DNA of 64,000 nt from assembly GCA_015657535.1 (NCBI GenBank), contig JADHZB010001519.1:1-64000 (forward strand). The letters run 5' to 3'. Below the pieces are notes generated by a model. The model had not been told where the DNA came from, did no database searches, and saw only the letters and a program-made list of their open reading frames with translations. Source of the DNA: Nephromyces sp. MM_2019. Its lineage: Eukaryota > Apicomplexa > Aconoidasida > Nephromycida. Of the stretch, positions 50,740 through 63,800 are shown piece after piece (within the stretch, counting starts at the first letter, position 1; each line of letters begins with the position of its first letter). Made by a program: the position numbers and the translations under genes.

Positions 50740-53700
50740 AGCGCGAATTTAGAACACTGACATAGGCATCTTGCATTTGATCTATAGCATAGAGCTTCGA
50801 ATGACCGATATCACATGGTGGGAAAATCCATTCCTCTTTGGAACTTTTGTGTTCGAAGAGCTTTAATGACTCTTCCATGGACTATTCAGGCTTTTCATCT
50901 GTATGGCTGATATTTATACCAATGCTTCCTTACAATTGGCTTAGCTCCTTGGATGCTTGCTTATTTTTCAAAATTAGACAATATTAAGTTGAAATATGCT
51001 TTGATGATTTTGGTGATTTTGACGTTGATTTTGTTTCTCCCCTATTAGAAGAAGTGCAGTTAAGCTTTCTTGCCCACGCACAATAAAAATAAGTTTAGCG
51101 TGTGTATAATATTTTTTTGCATTTTCACAAGCACTGATTGCCGCTAGTGACGAAATTAAGCCAGAAGTATCTCTTTCTAAGTCCTAATTTAAATCCTATG
51201 ATACCAAGTTGTGGCTGGATTGAATTTGTTAACACGAACCATTTCGCTTGCGGAAAAAATTTGAGTAGCTTTATAGACAGAGCATTGATATTCTAATGCG
51301 TATTCCCTTTTCAACTGAGGTTGAAACCTTTTGAAAAAGATAGTCTATCTACCTGCCACCTAGCCGTAATCATGCTCACGTTTGTCCGCTTCACACATCA
51401 CAGGTTCCGCCCTTTGCTAATTTATCCGCCTTGAAAGGTATAAGACATTGTCTATCTCAGTCTAATTTAGCAGCTAAATTTTTAGCACGATAATAACTCA
51501 ACTTTTTAATGAAAAGCTACGTGGCAGCGATATATATAATAAATATATTAATATAACCAAGAGATTTTTTTACCTGGGAAACTAAGCTTTTAGTGCTAAC
51601 AGGTTTTTTCCTAAGATTAGGTACGGTGTGAGCTCTGCTCGGGCATCACTGGGTGTCTCTATCTCTAATGTAGAATGCATGACTATCATTGAGTTCTCAG
51701 AATGTGAGGATTCTACATATTTTCTGCGGTGTGAAAAACGAATGAAGTCTTTGGATTTTTGTTTATGCGGATTAATGGTTAAGGCATGTTTCTGTACTAG
51801 TTTCTATAATGTGGAAATTTTGTCCAGGATGTTAGTGGCAGCCTGTGCTTGTATTTTTACATGGAATTGTTGCCGCAATACGCTTATTGGGATAAAGGGT
51901 GGCTCGTACAGGATGCACTAAGCGGTACTGGGATGGCAGCTGACATACTTTTTGTGTGATACTAGCTTTATGGCAAGTGAACGAAAGTACGATTTAGCCT
52001 GGTGCGAGTAAATGCTATAGGCATTATCTTAGATAGTACTTTGATTTATGGCACATCTAGTATCTGTATCATCGCCTCCATTATGAAAATGGGACTGATC
52101 GGCGTACCCACTAAAGGTAAACTCTTTCGATAAAAACAATTTAAGCCCCAGAAGCTTAGGTATTGTCTGAAAGTTGTCGTGGTTTGGAGCTGTGTGTTAT
52201 ACCATGTTGCTGAGTAGGCTTATTTTCAAACTTTGATATGATTACCAGGTGTGAAATCTTACGCTGTGGAGATTATGTCTGGCTGCTTTTCGGTGATTGG
52301 CTTCATGAAACATGGAGCCTGGAAGTAATAAAACACCTTTTGTGTTCCCGGAATTATTCTCTATGCCTTCAGTTTCTCCCACTACAGTTATTAGTGCTAT
52401 ATGTGTTTACAGCATGTAATTGTGTTCCAATTTTCGCCTGCGCAATGACCTGCTGTCTAGAACAGAATATGAAGGCTAGTCGTAAGGGGGAAGACTGCAG
52501 GCGATAACTCAAGAGTATGGGCATTATTTTTTCTGCGTTCACGGCATGGGTGTCAGTATCTTGTTGGTGATTCTGCATTGCCTCCAGTCAGCCTAGTGGT
52601 TAAAGTAGTTTGTAGCGAAAGTTTCACGTATCCCTTTCGTACTATGGTTTCTATGAAAGCACTCAGGTAAGCGCAACAGAAACAAATTTCAATAACCTAG
52701 TAAATATTTGGTCTAGATTGCTGCTAGACGGTAATGTGTATGAAATTAGCAAGCCGAGGCGGTCCCATACTCATTGCATCGTGGTAGATGGTGCAATGCC
52801 CTGCTTATGCTTACGGAAAAAATCTTGATGCTGTAGAGCATTATGGCTATTCTGAGGGAAGTTTTACTGCATTGAGCTACGCAATGACAGCGAAGTGAAA
52901 TCGAGTAATGTGAGTGCTGTACGTTTTGGATAAGCCGTGGTAAACATACACTCATATAGTTACCGTACTTTGACTCCTACCCTACATTACTGTCCATCCG
53001 GTGCCACAGCAAAGCGGGTACTTTAACCAACCTTACATAGTGCATATTCCATAGTATCATGCGATTTGCGCCCTAACTCGTGAGTCGCTATGCATTTACA
53101 CTACGCAATACGCTCTGTTTGGAAGAAATTGCTGTTTCGCGGAGGTTCAAATGAGCGACATTGTGTGGCTATTTCGTAACGCAGTGGGACACGTCACGCT
53201 ATTACATAGTTATAATGCGTGTGAATATAGCATAGCAAGCCCCTTGAAAGCTAGGAAGCACGAAGAATATTTCGTTACTAGACTGCGACTCATCCCACAT
53301 ATTGAAGGTGTTATATGCTGCCCAAGCTGATACGCACCAACATCTCACAGGGCCGCTAATGTTGAATGAAGTTTTATAGGTGAGCTAACGAAACTTACGC
53401 GATTGTGCTTTGTATTACTTTTAAAACATCGATTTTTACCACCTTTCCTTCTAAAGGCAACCTGCAAGCTAATAGGAATGTAGGGTGGTCAGCACTGCGA
53501 GGCATCTAGAATCATATCCTCTGCCAATGATAGAAACTTGCTTATTTTAACGTACACCAACAGGCTATGGAGGGGTGCGCCAGCAATTCGCACAAAAATT
53601 GGGGGGTACCTGGAGATTCGGCAGCGTTGTGCTAGGGTCACATAATGTACGATGACACGTGCAATTTACTAATAGTGTTGATGGAATAATATACGTAAGC

Positions 53701-55330
53701 ATGTGTGCAGGGACGACGTTCGATGTATTTTTCACGTGCTCGAGTGATATGTTCTTTCGGCCACCCTCCCGCACGTGGCTAATAGTTACATTTGTACGGG
53801 CTCATCATCCCGGAAGCTTGTAGCTGAGAACTTTCATCGAGTCTCCTCAGCGACGTTAGTGAGTACTATGTATTGACTGCTCCTGGCCCTAATACTGAAA
53901 CCACCACATCTGTTCAGGGACTACGCATACGGCTGCAAGCTCAGGGCACGCGCGCTCTGTATTGGCGTGTTCATCTTCTCCTTGGCGACGTAGGACTGAT
54001 ATTAAACTTCAGTGTTCGCGGGGGTCAGCAGACTCGCAGGGTTTCCTCTCGTGATGCTTGGGATGTCAACTGGAAGCGGAGGCTTTCTCTGCTGGTGTGC
54101 TACCTCCTCTTCATCAAAGTGCCAAGCATTCCAGAACTTCTACACGCGCAACAGCTCATCAGTTTTGTTTTTTGCTTCGCTCTTATAGGCTAGACAGCCC
54201 TTGTTCTACCTTGCTGAAGGTAAAGTTAAATGAGAGGAGGTGAACTCTCGAGGAAGAAGAAAGAAAGGGGTGGACAAAAGTACCTGTGCTTTGGGTGTTT
54301 GTTAAGTAGAACTCGTGAATCAGCCTTTTGATTTCGACCTTTTTGATGTCGAAGTACTTTTTTTTGCATGTTAAAGTGTCACAGGAGTAAGAGATGTTAG
54401 TTTAGCTCAACAGGTTTTATTGGTGAAGTTCCTGGTTTATGTTCGAGCGAATATCCCTACTAATGATACTCACCGTTTCTTTTTTTCTTACGGTAGATTG
54501 TGTCATATTGTTACGAGAACAGACTGAGTTACCTTACGGGGCGCAGGGAATGCTTGGATACTCTCTCGATAGTGCAGAAGTATGATATATCTGCGATAGA
54601 GAAAATCTTTGCGTGGAGTTGGACACATGTGTATTCGTCCTTGTAGTGATATATTTGGCGGGCTATTAGTTGACCTCATTCTTGAAATATTTCACCGGTG
54701 AATTAACCCGATTTTCCTGCTATGGGGATGCTTCTGCGTCTCTTGTAGAGCCTCAGCATTGTACGCCTTATTATTTTTGTATCCTCCCTATTTGTATTTG
54801 CATTTTGGTCCCGTTTTTCTAGTTTTCGGCAATTAGCTATTTCTGTCCATAAACATTGCTTACGGGTGAGAACCAAGTAATGTAAGTGAGACATGTACTT
54901 ATTGGCAAATTCTATTTGCCTGCATTTACGTTGTTTATTGCTTTACTGTACATTGTTTATTCTGTTAGAAAGAGATTTGCATGTTGACCACTTACTACGA
55001 ATTTTCGTAGGAGAGCTTCCAGTTTGCGAAATTTAGCCTATTACATAGTTTTTTGTCTTGTATTGCGTTGCGTATACCATTGTTACAGTTAAAACTCTTT
55101 TTTTCTCTGCAAAGTATGAGTGTGTCGGCAGACCATTCCTGCTAATTTTCAACGTCATGTAAATTTCAATATAGCTATCGTTTTTTTTATCCGTTGCAAG
55201 GTCATAATCCCTATGTGTCGAAATCTTCCTGTTCTCCTAAACTTTGTAGCTTGATTGTTCTGTGAATTTATCTGGTTTTGTTTGCTTTTGTTGTGTGTAG
55301 CTATTCACGTGATTTCGTTTTTCCACCAAA
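50740..55330. other. Intergenic stretch between TAF10 and RPS25
   Basis: No assured gene. A 97-codon frame at 51628-51921 follows an acceptor-like AAGATTAG, is Cys-rich and ends at TAA, but has no family match. A 106-codon frame at 53873-54193 starts at TTG in a locally G+C-richer patch. 52-54.3 kb has more even base use than the T-rich DNA on either side. 54.3-55.3 kb is T-rich, as expected for RPS25 upstream sequence. Confidence 0.45.
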
Positions 55331-56183
55331 ATGCCACCAAAGAAGACGAAGGAACATATTGCGGCTGCCGCAGCTGCCGGTAGCAAAACGAAGCGAAAGG
55401 TGAGCTCTTGAAGCCGTTTACAGTCAGTGTTTTGTTGACTGCGGCCATGCCATGCTTTTAAAGTAGCTTTGTTGTTAGCTTATGTCTGTATCTGACTTCC
55501 GTGACATGTTTTTGTAGCATGAAGGTTGATATCTTGAAATGAGTCTTTGGCATGTCCCTAGGAATGATCATGTTTGATTACCATTTTTGGATGATTACTA
55601 GTGCAACCTCAGCTGCCATAGGCAATGATTTGAAGTATTCACACTTAAATATCGATTTTGATAATACGTTTATATCTTTTTGTATTGCTAATCTAGAAAT
55701 ATGTTGGTACTGCAGTAGCTTGGCACATACACTTATGTGCCACAACATATCTGGTATTCGCTCTTGATTCTTTGTGATGTCAATGATAAATATGATGTGA
55801 ATATTCGTCATTTTTAATGCTCACTTCCACGTTTCTAGGTGCGTGATGTAGACATTTGTTTTGGGTTTCATCAATACTGGTTTCAATTTAACTTTTAGTT
55901 TCTCATCTTTGCTGTTTGATGTTGTTTTGCTGCACAGAAGTGGTCAAAGGTTAAGTCCAAGGAAAAGGCTAATCATGCTGTATATTATGATAATACAGCC
56001 TACGACAAACTTATTCGTGACATTGTGAAGCTGAAGCTTATTACTCCTTCTATAGTTACGGATAAATTGAAGGTCAATGTATCCCTTGCTAGGCAGGGTA
56101 TTGCGGAGTTGGTATCACGCAACCTCATCAAACTTGTTGGAGAGCATTGTCATTCACAATTGATTTATACTTCAAACCTGTAA
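55331..56183 (+). CDS. RPS25: 40S ribosomal protein eS25 (RPS25)
   Basis: Exon 1 is 55331-55399 (23 codons, MPPKKTKEHIAAAAAAG then Lys/Arg-rich). After a 538-bp GTGAGC...CACAG intron, exon 2 is 55938-56183 with stop TAA. The 104-residue product is the usual size for eS25. The family signatures are present: KKWSKVKSKEK basic start, AVYYDNTAYDKL, KLKLITPSIVTDKLKVNVSL, ARQGIAELVSRNLIKLV and a final QLIYTSNL. The protein sits at the head of the small ribosomal subunit near the E site and helps IRES-driven initiation in other eukaryotes. The winged-helix core is conserved, and the segment EHCHSQ before IYT differs from animal and yeast copies. T-rich leader DNA precedes the ATG (ACCAAAATG context). 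Confidence 0.96.
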
Positions 56184-56300
56184 CCTGGTTACCCGTCGAA
56201 AAATTTTGCCACTAGAGTTTATATTGCAGATATTTATTATATTCTTACTAATCTTAGGCGGTATGGATATCTATGTTGGTTTACTTCTGTGACTCAGTAA

Positions 56301-58121
56301 TTGGGCAACCTTTTTTACACTGTCAATGAAAACAGCGTTATTGATCTAGACTTAGCAACGATTTCTCCTGAGGATTGTTTAATTGGTTATTTAGAAAGTG
56401 AGTTGAGTGTTAAATCTGATTGTTTGTCTGAAAATAATAGGTGTTATATACGAGTGTCAAATTTGGCAAATAGTGATTTGAATGTTTTGTCCTGGCAATG
56501 CTATTTGGTGTGCTCAGTATTGCCTGTGGCAATAGGGATTATTAATGTTTGTTTCAATATGACATTCTATTGGGGAGTGAGATATGCTCAAACTGAGGCT
56601 ATAAGCTACGCATGCATGCGTGTATCTTCTTGGATGTTTAAAAATGTTTATTTAAAAGATGCTTGCTGGATAAAATTTCTGCTCCTGCTGTGTTTGTTAT
56701 CCTATTTTTGTGGGGATATCGTATCGAAGTGGGATAAACATGTTTCCTCATGTGTTGTTGGGGGTATGGTAATCAACAGGGTTATTAAATAAAGTAGCAT
56801 TTTGCGTTGTTTATTTGATGTCTAGCAGTCTATTAATGTTTTTCGGTATCTTTCAAATCATAGCGCCCGAGTATAACTTATGAAGTTATTAGGCTATTGC
56901 AGGAGTTTTTTTTTGAGATTTTTATTCAAGCGAACGCAAGGCTTTTTGTAATTGTTTTAGCGAAACTCAAATTTAGATTTATCCAAGGAAGTCTAAGATA
57001 TTTTATGGTTATGAGCTTACGGTAACGCTAATTAGAGGTATCATTTTGTGTGCCATTCTTGCTTTAAGACAATCAGCTTTTCATGGTAATGGCTGGGATA
57101 ATTTGTTAAAGGTAAGGGATTTGTAATTTTTTGCGGAACCGAAATGAATCTCAACGGAAAGGTTGTTTTTTAAGTTGTTGAATGTACATTTAGGCGGATA
57201 TTTTTAATGATTATTATCAGTTTATTCTATATCTTGTTCACATTCACAAAATCCATCCGATATTTATTACGATAGTACGAGGTAAGAGTCGATTATGAAG
57301 TTATCTTGAAGTACGGCTGTGTTCTTATTATATGCAGATTGATAAAATCTTCCCCCAACTTGTTTGCAATGAGTATATCGGTCCTCTTTGTACTATGGAA
57401 AGTTGCGTTTATCAGTTGAAGTTGGTGTCTTCCGTATTCGCTGCTTGCTTTGAATTTTGCCTGCTTTTTGTCTGGTCATAATAATTACCCGCAGGTGATG
57501 AATGTGCTATGATAGGTCTGATTCATCTGTTTCGACAGATGTTGATTAAAAAGCACGAGCCAATGTATAGGCTGATGTGGGTAATTATGATGACGAGCAT
57601 GAGGTCAAGTGGTGTCTTTTTATGCACGGTAGCACCTGCGTAGTGTTCGTATGTGATAATAGTCATGGCTATGTTTGTGATCCTCTAGTTTTTTGCATAT
57701 GCTGGCTACCAAGTTTATTACTGAGGTAATGTATAAAAATGCTTTTCAAGCAAAATATTTGCTCTCCATTATACCTGTTCATGCGATATGGTGAGCTTGC
57801 AGTGTTAGGTTTTTATTATAGGTAATAGGAGGGACACTCGTTTCTGATTATGATTTATGCATTTTTTTTGTTTTTTGGATACATTCGCTCATTCTGTATG
57901 CATTTGTGAAGGACAGGAATGATGAGGCTCATAGATACAGGTAGTGTGATGAGACTCTCAATGGGGATTACATCGTTTTGATGATCCATCATATGGTTGA
58001 ATCTCACAAGTGATCTATCTATAGTCATAGTTACTCTGACCTACATCATTGAGATCAAATGTGATTCATTTTAATACTTTTTAGGTTCATAAGGTGTAGA
58101 CTAAGTTTAGTGAAGCCGTGA
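56301..58121 (+). CDS. Unrecognised multi-exon protein, probably membrane-bound
   Basis: A chain of exons fits in phase: open from about 56301 to 56768 (donor GTAATC), 56977-57111, 57194-57281 (donor GTAAGA), 57495-57603, 57689-57725, 57912-57940, and 58085-58121 ending at TGA. The second to fourth exons are the best supported, reading ELTVTLIRGIILCAILALRQ, ADIFNDYYQFILYLVHIHKI and DECAMIGLIHLFRQMLIKKH. The true start is not found: the first block begins after TAA 56298 at TTG, so an ATG further in or an upstream exon is needed. The first block has two hydrophobic stretches (LVCSVLPVAIGIINVCF and IKFLLLLCLLSYFC), and two more follow, so this looks like a multi-pass membrane protein with a basic tail (RCRLSLVKP). 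If exon 4 is not spliced at its GTCAAG, it ends at TAG 57641. I do not recognise the family. Confidence 0.42.
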
Positions 58122-60839
58122 GATTTGTTGTAGCTTCACTTGAGTGCTATTCACGCGTTGAATTTAATAAACTTCAATACTTAGCTTCTTTTCTGAACTC
58201 GTGGTTACCTTCCTCCAGGGAGTCATTGCGTTTCCGTAATGATTTGGATTGTCGAATGAAATTAAAAAAATATAGGGGCTGTAAGTTATTGCGATATAAT
58301 TTCGAGGAAAGCTACAAAAACACATTAGGGTGAAGGGTAAAAGTATAAGGACGAAATTTCCCATAGTTTGGATAGCTTTCAAGTTCTTGTTTCAAAATCT
58401 AAGGTCATATTGATTCTTGGATTGTCTTATTAGCAATTGCTGATTGAGATGTTGAGCCTCTACGAGGCTAGTTATCCCGTTATTAGTTTTTTTTTCTTGT
58501 TTCGCTAGCAGATATGGGGCCCGGGTGTTAAAGCTATTTTTACAATAATCCTAGCACGTGGGCATTGCCTCTCGGAAAACTTATTCTATGCAAGGCGTGT
58601 GCCGTACGTATATGCTCTCTATAAGTGAGTGATGTATCCATGTCTCTAGGGTCAGGGTCGGGGATTCATAAGCATAGTAAGGTATGCTTCTGGAAGCTAG
58701 CCATGCTAATATGGAAGATACTGTATTAGTTACTGATGGTCCGGTGGAAAGAGTTAATAGCTTGCTGCCACGGATTAATTGGTAGAAGAGTAGAATGTCC
58801 TCTATGATCTCTTTTAAGATCTTGCTTGATGGTTGTGCCATTGTATTGTAGCGCTCAGCTTTAGGGTTAATGGTATGTCAGGAAGGTATGTTTGAATCTC
58901 TGTCCCAGCGGCAGTGGATGTATCTTGGTGCCATATGCTCGACAGATAGTCGAGAGTGATACTGGCGTGACTGTGCCTTAGCTGGAGATGTGATGCTACG
59001 TCCGTTTTGACTAGATGATATTCGGTAGTTTGTGGCGCATTGGAATGAACTTCTTTATGTAGGGAGCGCCTATGAATGGTGTGTGCTGGGATATTGCTTG
59101 TCCTGTGGCTGTGCGTAAAAACTGCGGCGCGGCGACGTTGAAGTTCGTGGAGATGTGGCTCAGTGCCTGCTATGGTAGGTCTGCTGCTGTGCAGAATATA
59201 TTTTTAGCATGCTGTTGCCAGTAACTTGGTGTAGGTATAGTGTAGCATAGAAAACAGACGCTTCAGAAGTAGCAGCTGTAGGTCAACTGGGAATGCTGCT
59301 AGCAGATGTGTAATCTAGTGTAAGCAATGAGATAGACGCGGTGAGCCTTCGTGTCAGGCAATGAGGCCGTATCGTATAATGGTTGCCCCCTTGCTGCACA
59401 GAATTGATCCCTCGGTCAGTACTACGGAGGTTGCGTGGTGCTCCAGCAATCCAGCCGGTATGGAAAGTGAGTATATTCTAGCATGACTAAAGTTAAATCA
59501 AGGTTGCTGCGCACCCATTACAGCTTTCCTGGGATTTATGGGCTTCTTCGAATGTTTTCTGGTATCAGGGCTGCTCGTTAGCGTGGTGCGTGTGGCGGGA
59601 TAAATTTCAAAGAAAGTAATTCTTCAATCATTGAGAGAAACGATGGTATTAATTTAATCGGAATTTAGATAAGCAAAAGACTCTACCAGTTAAAATGAGG
59701 AGATTAATTTTTTTTGCGTGTATTTGAAAAACTTATTGAAACTAGTCAGGAAAATGCTAAAAACATGATGTAATAGGCAAGGGACATGCCGATATCTACA
59801 AAAAACCTAATTTTCCAGGCGGCAAAATCGAGCAACCTCTGTGGATGATAATCAGTGCAGCTGTGGCTGCGTTAATACTGCAGTGGTGGAGTTGCCGCGT
59901 ACAGGGTATGGTAACGTGCCAGTTAGCTGCACGTTGAGTCTAGAGTCTGCCAAAGTTGCTAAATTGCTTGCTGACCAAAATCTACAATTTACACTTTTCA
60001 AGGGTGATGCACTGGTGCAATGTCCGGGGCCGTAGGGATGGCACATGCGAGTTGTCTTCAATGATGCTCAGAAATGGTGAAATAGGGCTTATGATATGCA
60101 ATCACGGTTGTGGGTGGCTCGCTATTATGGGCACTATCAATCTAAAGGTATCTAGCACTGAAAATTAGAGCCCATACTGCCCTATCATGTTCTGCGTAGG
60201 CTTTTAGTTTAAATGGTGAGCGAACAAGCCTTCACAGTCATACTCGCATATGAATTCTCAATATAGACACAAAGTAAACCATCAAAAATATCTAGGAATA
60301 TATGTGAAGGATGCGTGCTTTCTCTTTTTTTAGGAGTCCTTGATTTATCACATGATAAACTTAAATTTACGATACCCGTGGCGCTACTTGTAGCCGCTTA
60401 AGCAATCGCGGGCATGAGTTGCCTCACGGGGTACAAGGGCAAGCTAGGCATGCATGAGGTTCCCAAGGCTATAATTCACCACCAGCAATACATCAAAGCT
60501 GCAAAACGTGCCTGTTTTACCCATTTGAACTCCGTCTCTGAAATAGAGTACACAAAAAAAAATTCAGAAAACTGCACATCATGGGTCCACCTACAGGTTT
60601 TAATATCTTCACGCATAAAATATTATCTTTATTTCCGATGCAATCCTTTATACCAAAGATGGTAATGCGATGACCTATCCATCAAAAAGGGGAAATCTCA
60701 TAGTTTCCGCGCTTTCCAATGCAATCCTTCTTCTTCTGTTATATATTCGTTTGTTTTTGGGTTTTGTGTTATGTTGATGAAATACTGTGTTGCTAGTGTA
60801 CTGTACGTTGTCCACTACTCCTCTTAAAAGTTAATCAAT
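58122..60839. other. Mostly non-coding stretch with doubtful exons
   Basis: 58.1-58.33 kb keeps a second open frame (about 58100-58333, SEAVRFVVASLECYSR then Lys/Arg-rich) that overlaps the terminal exon above in another frame and could be an alternative ending. 58.4-59.8 kb shows nothing. At 59819-60035 an acceptor (TTTTCCAG) precedes an open frame with a Cys-rich start (CSCGCVNTAVVELPRTG). At 60334 a strong acceptor (CTCTTTTTTTAG) precedes a short frame ending at 60400. These may be exons of one gene, but the phases could not be reconciled. Confidence 0.35.
59819..60035 (+). CDS. Doubtful Cys-rich exon
   Basis: After the acceptor TTTTCCAG, one frame reads RQNRATSVDDNQCSCGC and continues to VQCPGP before TAG 60033-60035. 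A second frame from the same acceptor reads a hydrophobic segment (LWMIISAAVAALILQWW) up to a GTATGG donor. Only one can be right. The Cys-rich frame is longer and has even codon use. No family match. Confidence 0.25.
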
Positions 60840-63800
60840 ATGACTGGCCCATGTTATGCAGTTACAAAGATTGCCAGCACAAATTCTATCAAGATAAGTC
60901 TTCCAGTTCTATTCTTTTGGGACGAAATGCGTAAATATTTTGTTTTAGATACCACAATAACGCCTGTGATAGTTCCTTCGCTTGTCTCGCAACTGTCCAT
61001 AGAGAAGTTGTGGGACAGCTTTGGTTCCATGGAATTAAGAAAAAATGAGGTGTAGTTTGTATTTCTTGCAATATTTCTATCTATTCCTTGTTTTTTCGTT
61101 TATGTGTAGCTTTTTTGCTTTTATTCCCTGCGTGGGAATTGGGAGCCAACGTTCAGCTCAGCTTTTCTTTAAATGGAAAGGGTTCCCGGACGCTTTTTCA
61201 TTGAAGACCTCAAGGATAACCAGCTGTTGTCATGAAGAGGAGGCAATAAACCTCTGGAGAAGCATTAGGATATATAACTTTTTTACATCCTCTACAATAT
61301 TGAAGCTTAATACGGCTCGTTGGATACCGCTTCATTTAGCCTTTTTTCGTACTTTTTCTATCCGGACTCCAGTTGTTGCTTCGTCATGTCCAGAGAATGC
61401 GCATACGGTTCCCAACTTTAAGTCTTCCCGTACAGCATCTTGTACGTATTCCGCAATATGTAATAATAAAAAATTTTCCCTGCTTAACATTTTCGGTCGC
61501 CTTGCTGAGCACACCGAGCACCACAGTTGGGGAATTGCTGGCCACCCATTGTTCGAGTACAGGCGCAATGACGAGCTTTTTTACGAAAGGGCTCCGTGGC
61601 TGAGATTATTTAGATGGAAGATACAGATTTTGAAACGGCTGGCTAGTTTACAAGCAAACGGAGCGAAGGAAGATTCGATTGAGCTGTCTGATAGCTGGAG
61701 CAGTGAGTCTCGCCGTAATCCCGTGTTGTGCAATGAAACAAGCGAAATATCGGTGGGTAGTAACGTACCCGTCATATGAATATTCAGCATTTGTAAATCG
61801 TTAAAAAATTATAATCATGCCATTGAAGGCGGCGAATGAGATGATAATTTTGATCAGGATTGTAGCTAAGAAGAGCGAGTAAAAAATGTTGTGAGAGATT
61901 ATCGCTAGACACTAAAAAGTATTATAGGGCTGCATAACTTTAGTATAGTTGTACTTAAAACAACCCTAGTTCACGTATGCTACTGATCTGGAGGATGTTA
62001 ATGAGTTGAAATTTTAATGCAGCTGCTGTTTCTTAGCGATCGTGTGTGTACTAACTGATTTTAGTGTAATCCCTTTTAATAATGCTAGTTGATTTTTAAA
62101 AATATCTAAATAAAACAGTTCCCTCGATAAATCTGTTCCCATTTTACATGATTCGTCTTGAAGAACATGCTTTAGTGTGTCTGGTGTATCGCTTATATAT
62201 TTATTCGCTAGAAGAAACTCTGGTTTAATATTGATGCTTTTAGAGTATTTTATGTTTTTTTAAACTCTTCTTCGTGTCTTTCGATGAGCTTCCGTCACGT
62301 AGGAGCTTGCACTATGCTGGCAGCAATACAAGTTGTAGAAGTTTTTTGAAGGACCTTATTCTAATCTGAACTTGCGGTATATATACCAAAGGTTACCCCC
62401 TCTTGTGAGTTTCCTCTATCGAATATGTTGTATTGAAATTACTACTTTTTTTCAAGTTACTTCTCGCAGCTTCGGCGCTTCAAATTTTTGAGCATATCAG
62501 GAATCAAAAATTGTTTTAGAAGCAATGAAAGATGAATCACTTTTCAATTTATTAATAAAAAAAATGGTTATAATAAAAGGCACGCGAAGCACATCAGTCT
62601 ATATCCTCTAACGGTACCATTAATTCCGAGTAACTTCCTTTAATTTTCTCTTAAATACTGTATTTCGATTATATATATACATATATCTTGTGCCGGATTA
62701 ACATCTCCGCTGCGGCTATAAAGCTGCACTTTTCATTGCCTTGATTTTCAGGTTGATTCATCGTCCTCGCTCCAGTTTTTGAAGTTAATGGCCTCTCAGC
62801 ATCCAGCGTGCGCTGAGAGAATCACGCTGCCCCCTAGAATTCTGAGCGAAAAATCCTTCTTGCGTTCTATTATCGTTCCATGTAATCCCAAATTAGTTAA
62901 TGTGACTAAGGGGGAGTTATGGGGTAAAGATGAACTTCGTATGTGCTCGCAAATTTCCCTCAATTTCCACGAGTTTGTAGCTCTCTTAGGTCAACTGCGC
63001 TTTTGCTACCCCTTTGAATCACTAATTATCAATAAAGATTTGTATACAAGTTTAAAATCCTTTGAGCGTAGTTTCTTAAGCACTGCAAAGGAAACTAGCT
63101 CCATGGAAAGACAGTATCCATTCATGAGAAGGCTCATTGATGATAGATTGAAAAATTACAAGGTAAAAGCGTAAACTGAATGAGAATTCTCATGATTAGG
63201 TTGCTTATTTTCTATATTTTTTGGTTCTTCACAGCATTGACGACAATTAACTGTTCAGTCTGCTATTGAAACTGTTTTAATTAGGGATTTTCGATAGCGC
63301 ACACACTGCATGGCTATTTCCCAATAACATCCATTGATAAAGTTGCAGAGTAAGCACACTGCTAACTTAATGCCAGGTTGCGCCGTGCTGCAATGAGATT
63401 ATCTCTGGAATATCAATGGTAACTATATATATCAGAGGCTACCTAGTGCATTCCCAAAGTCACGGATATTGTGATTTTTTTCAATCTAAGAAATACACAT
63501 TTGTGTTGTTCATACGAGAGAACTGAATTAATAGATTGTAAATAAGGTATGATCGGTTAACGCATAGCGGGGGCCCCTGCTGGTAAGTAGCATGTATCCG
63601 TATTTATTGCCTTTGAGGACGGAATCGTGTTCTACGCAGCTCAGCGCTGGACCCCGTGGCTATAGTGAAGTTGTTAAAGCCTCCCAAATTAGAATATTAA
63701 GCATTTTTGTACAATCATTTTTTGATATTTGTAGTGAAAAAACAAATGAATACAATGCTTACTTGAATATTGAAGATAGATTGTCTTCATCGTGCATTTT

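Noticed and set aside
50468..50878. 136-codon minus-strand frame
   Set aside because: It lies antisense to the last TAF10 exon and its upstream intron, has no splice or family support, and the plus-strand exon explains the conserved sequence.
53873..54193. 106-codon plus-strand frame
   Set aside because: It starts at TTG, has no splice support and no family likeness, and lies in a G+C-richer patch where stop codons are rarer.
59363..59425. tRNA-like text (gtatcgtataatggtt followed by a weak B-box-like sequence)
   Set aside because: It resembles the A box of tRNA-Asp/Glu, but no acceptor stem, anticodon stem or proper GGTTCRA B box can be paired.
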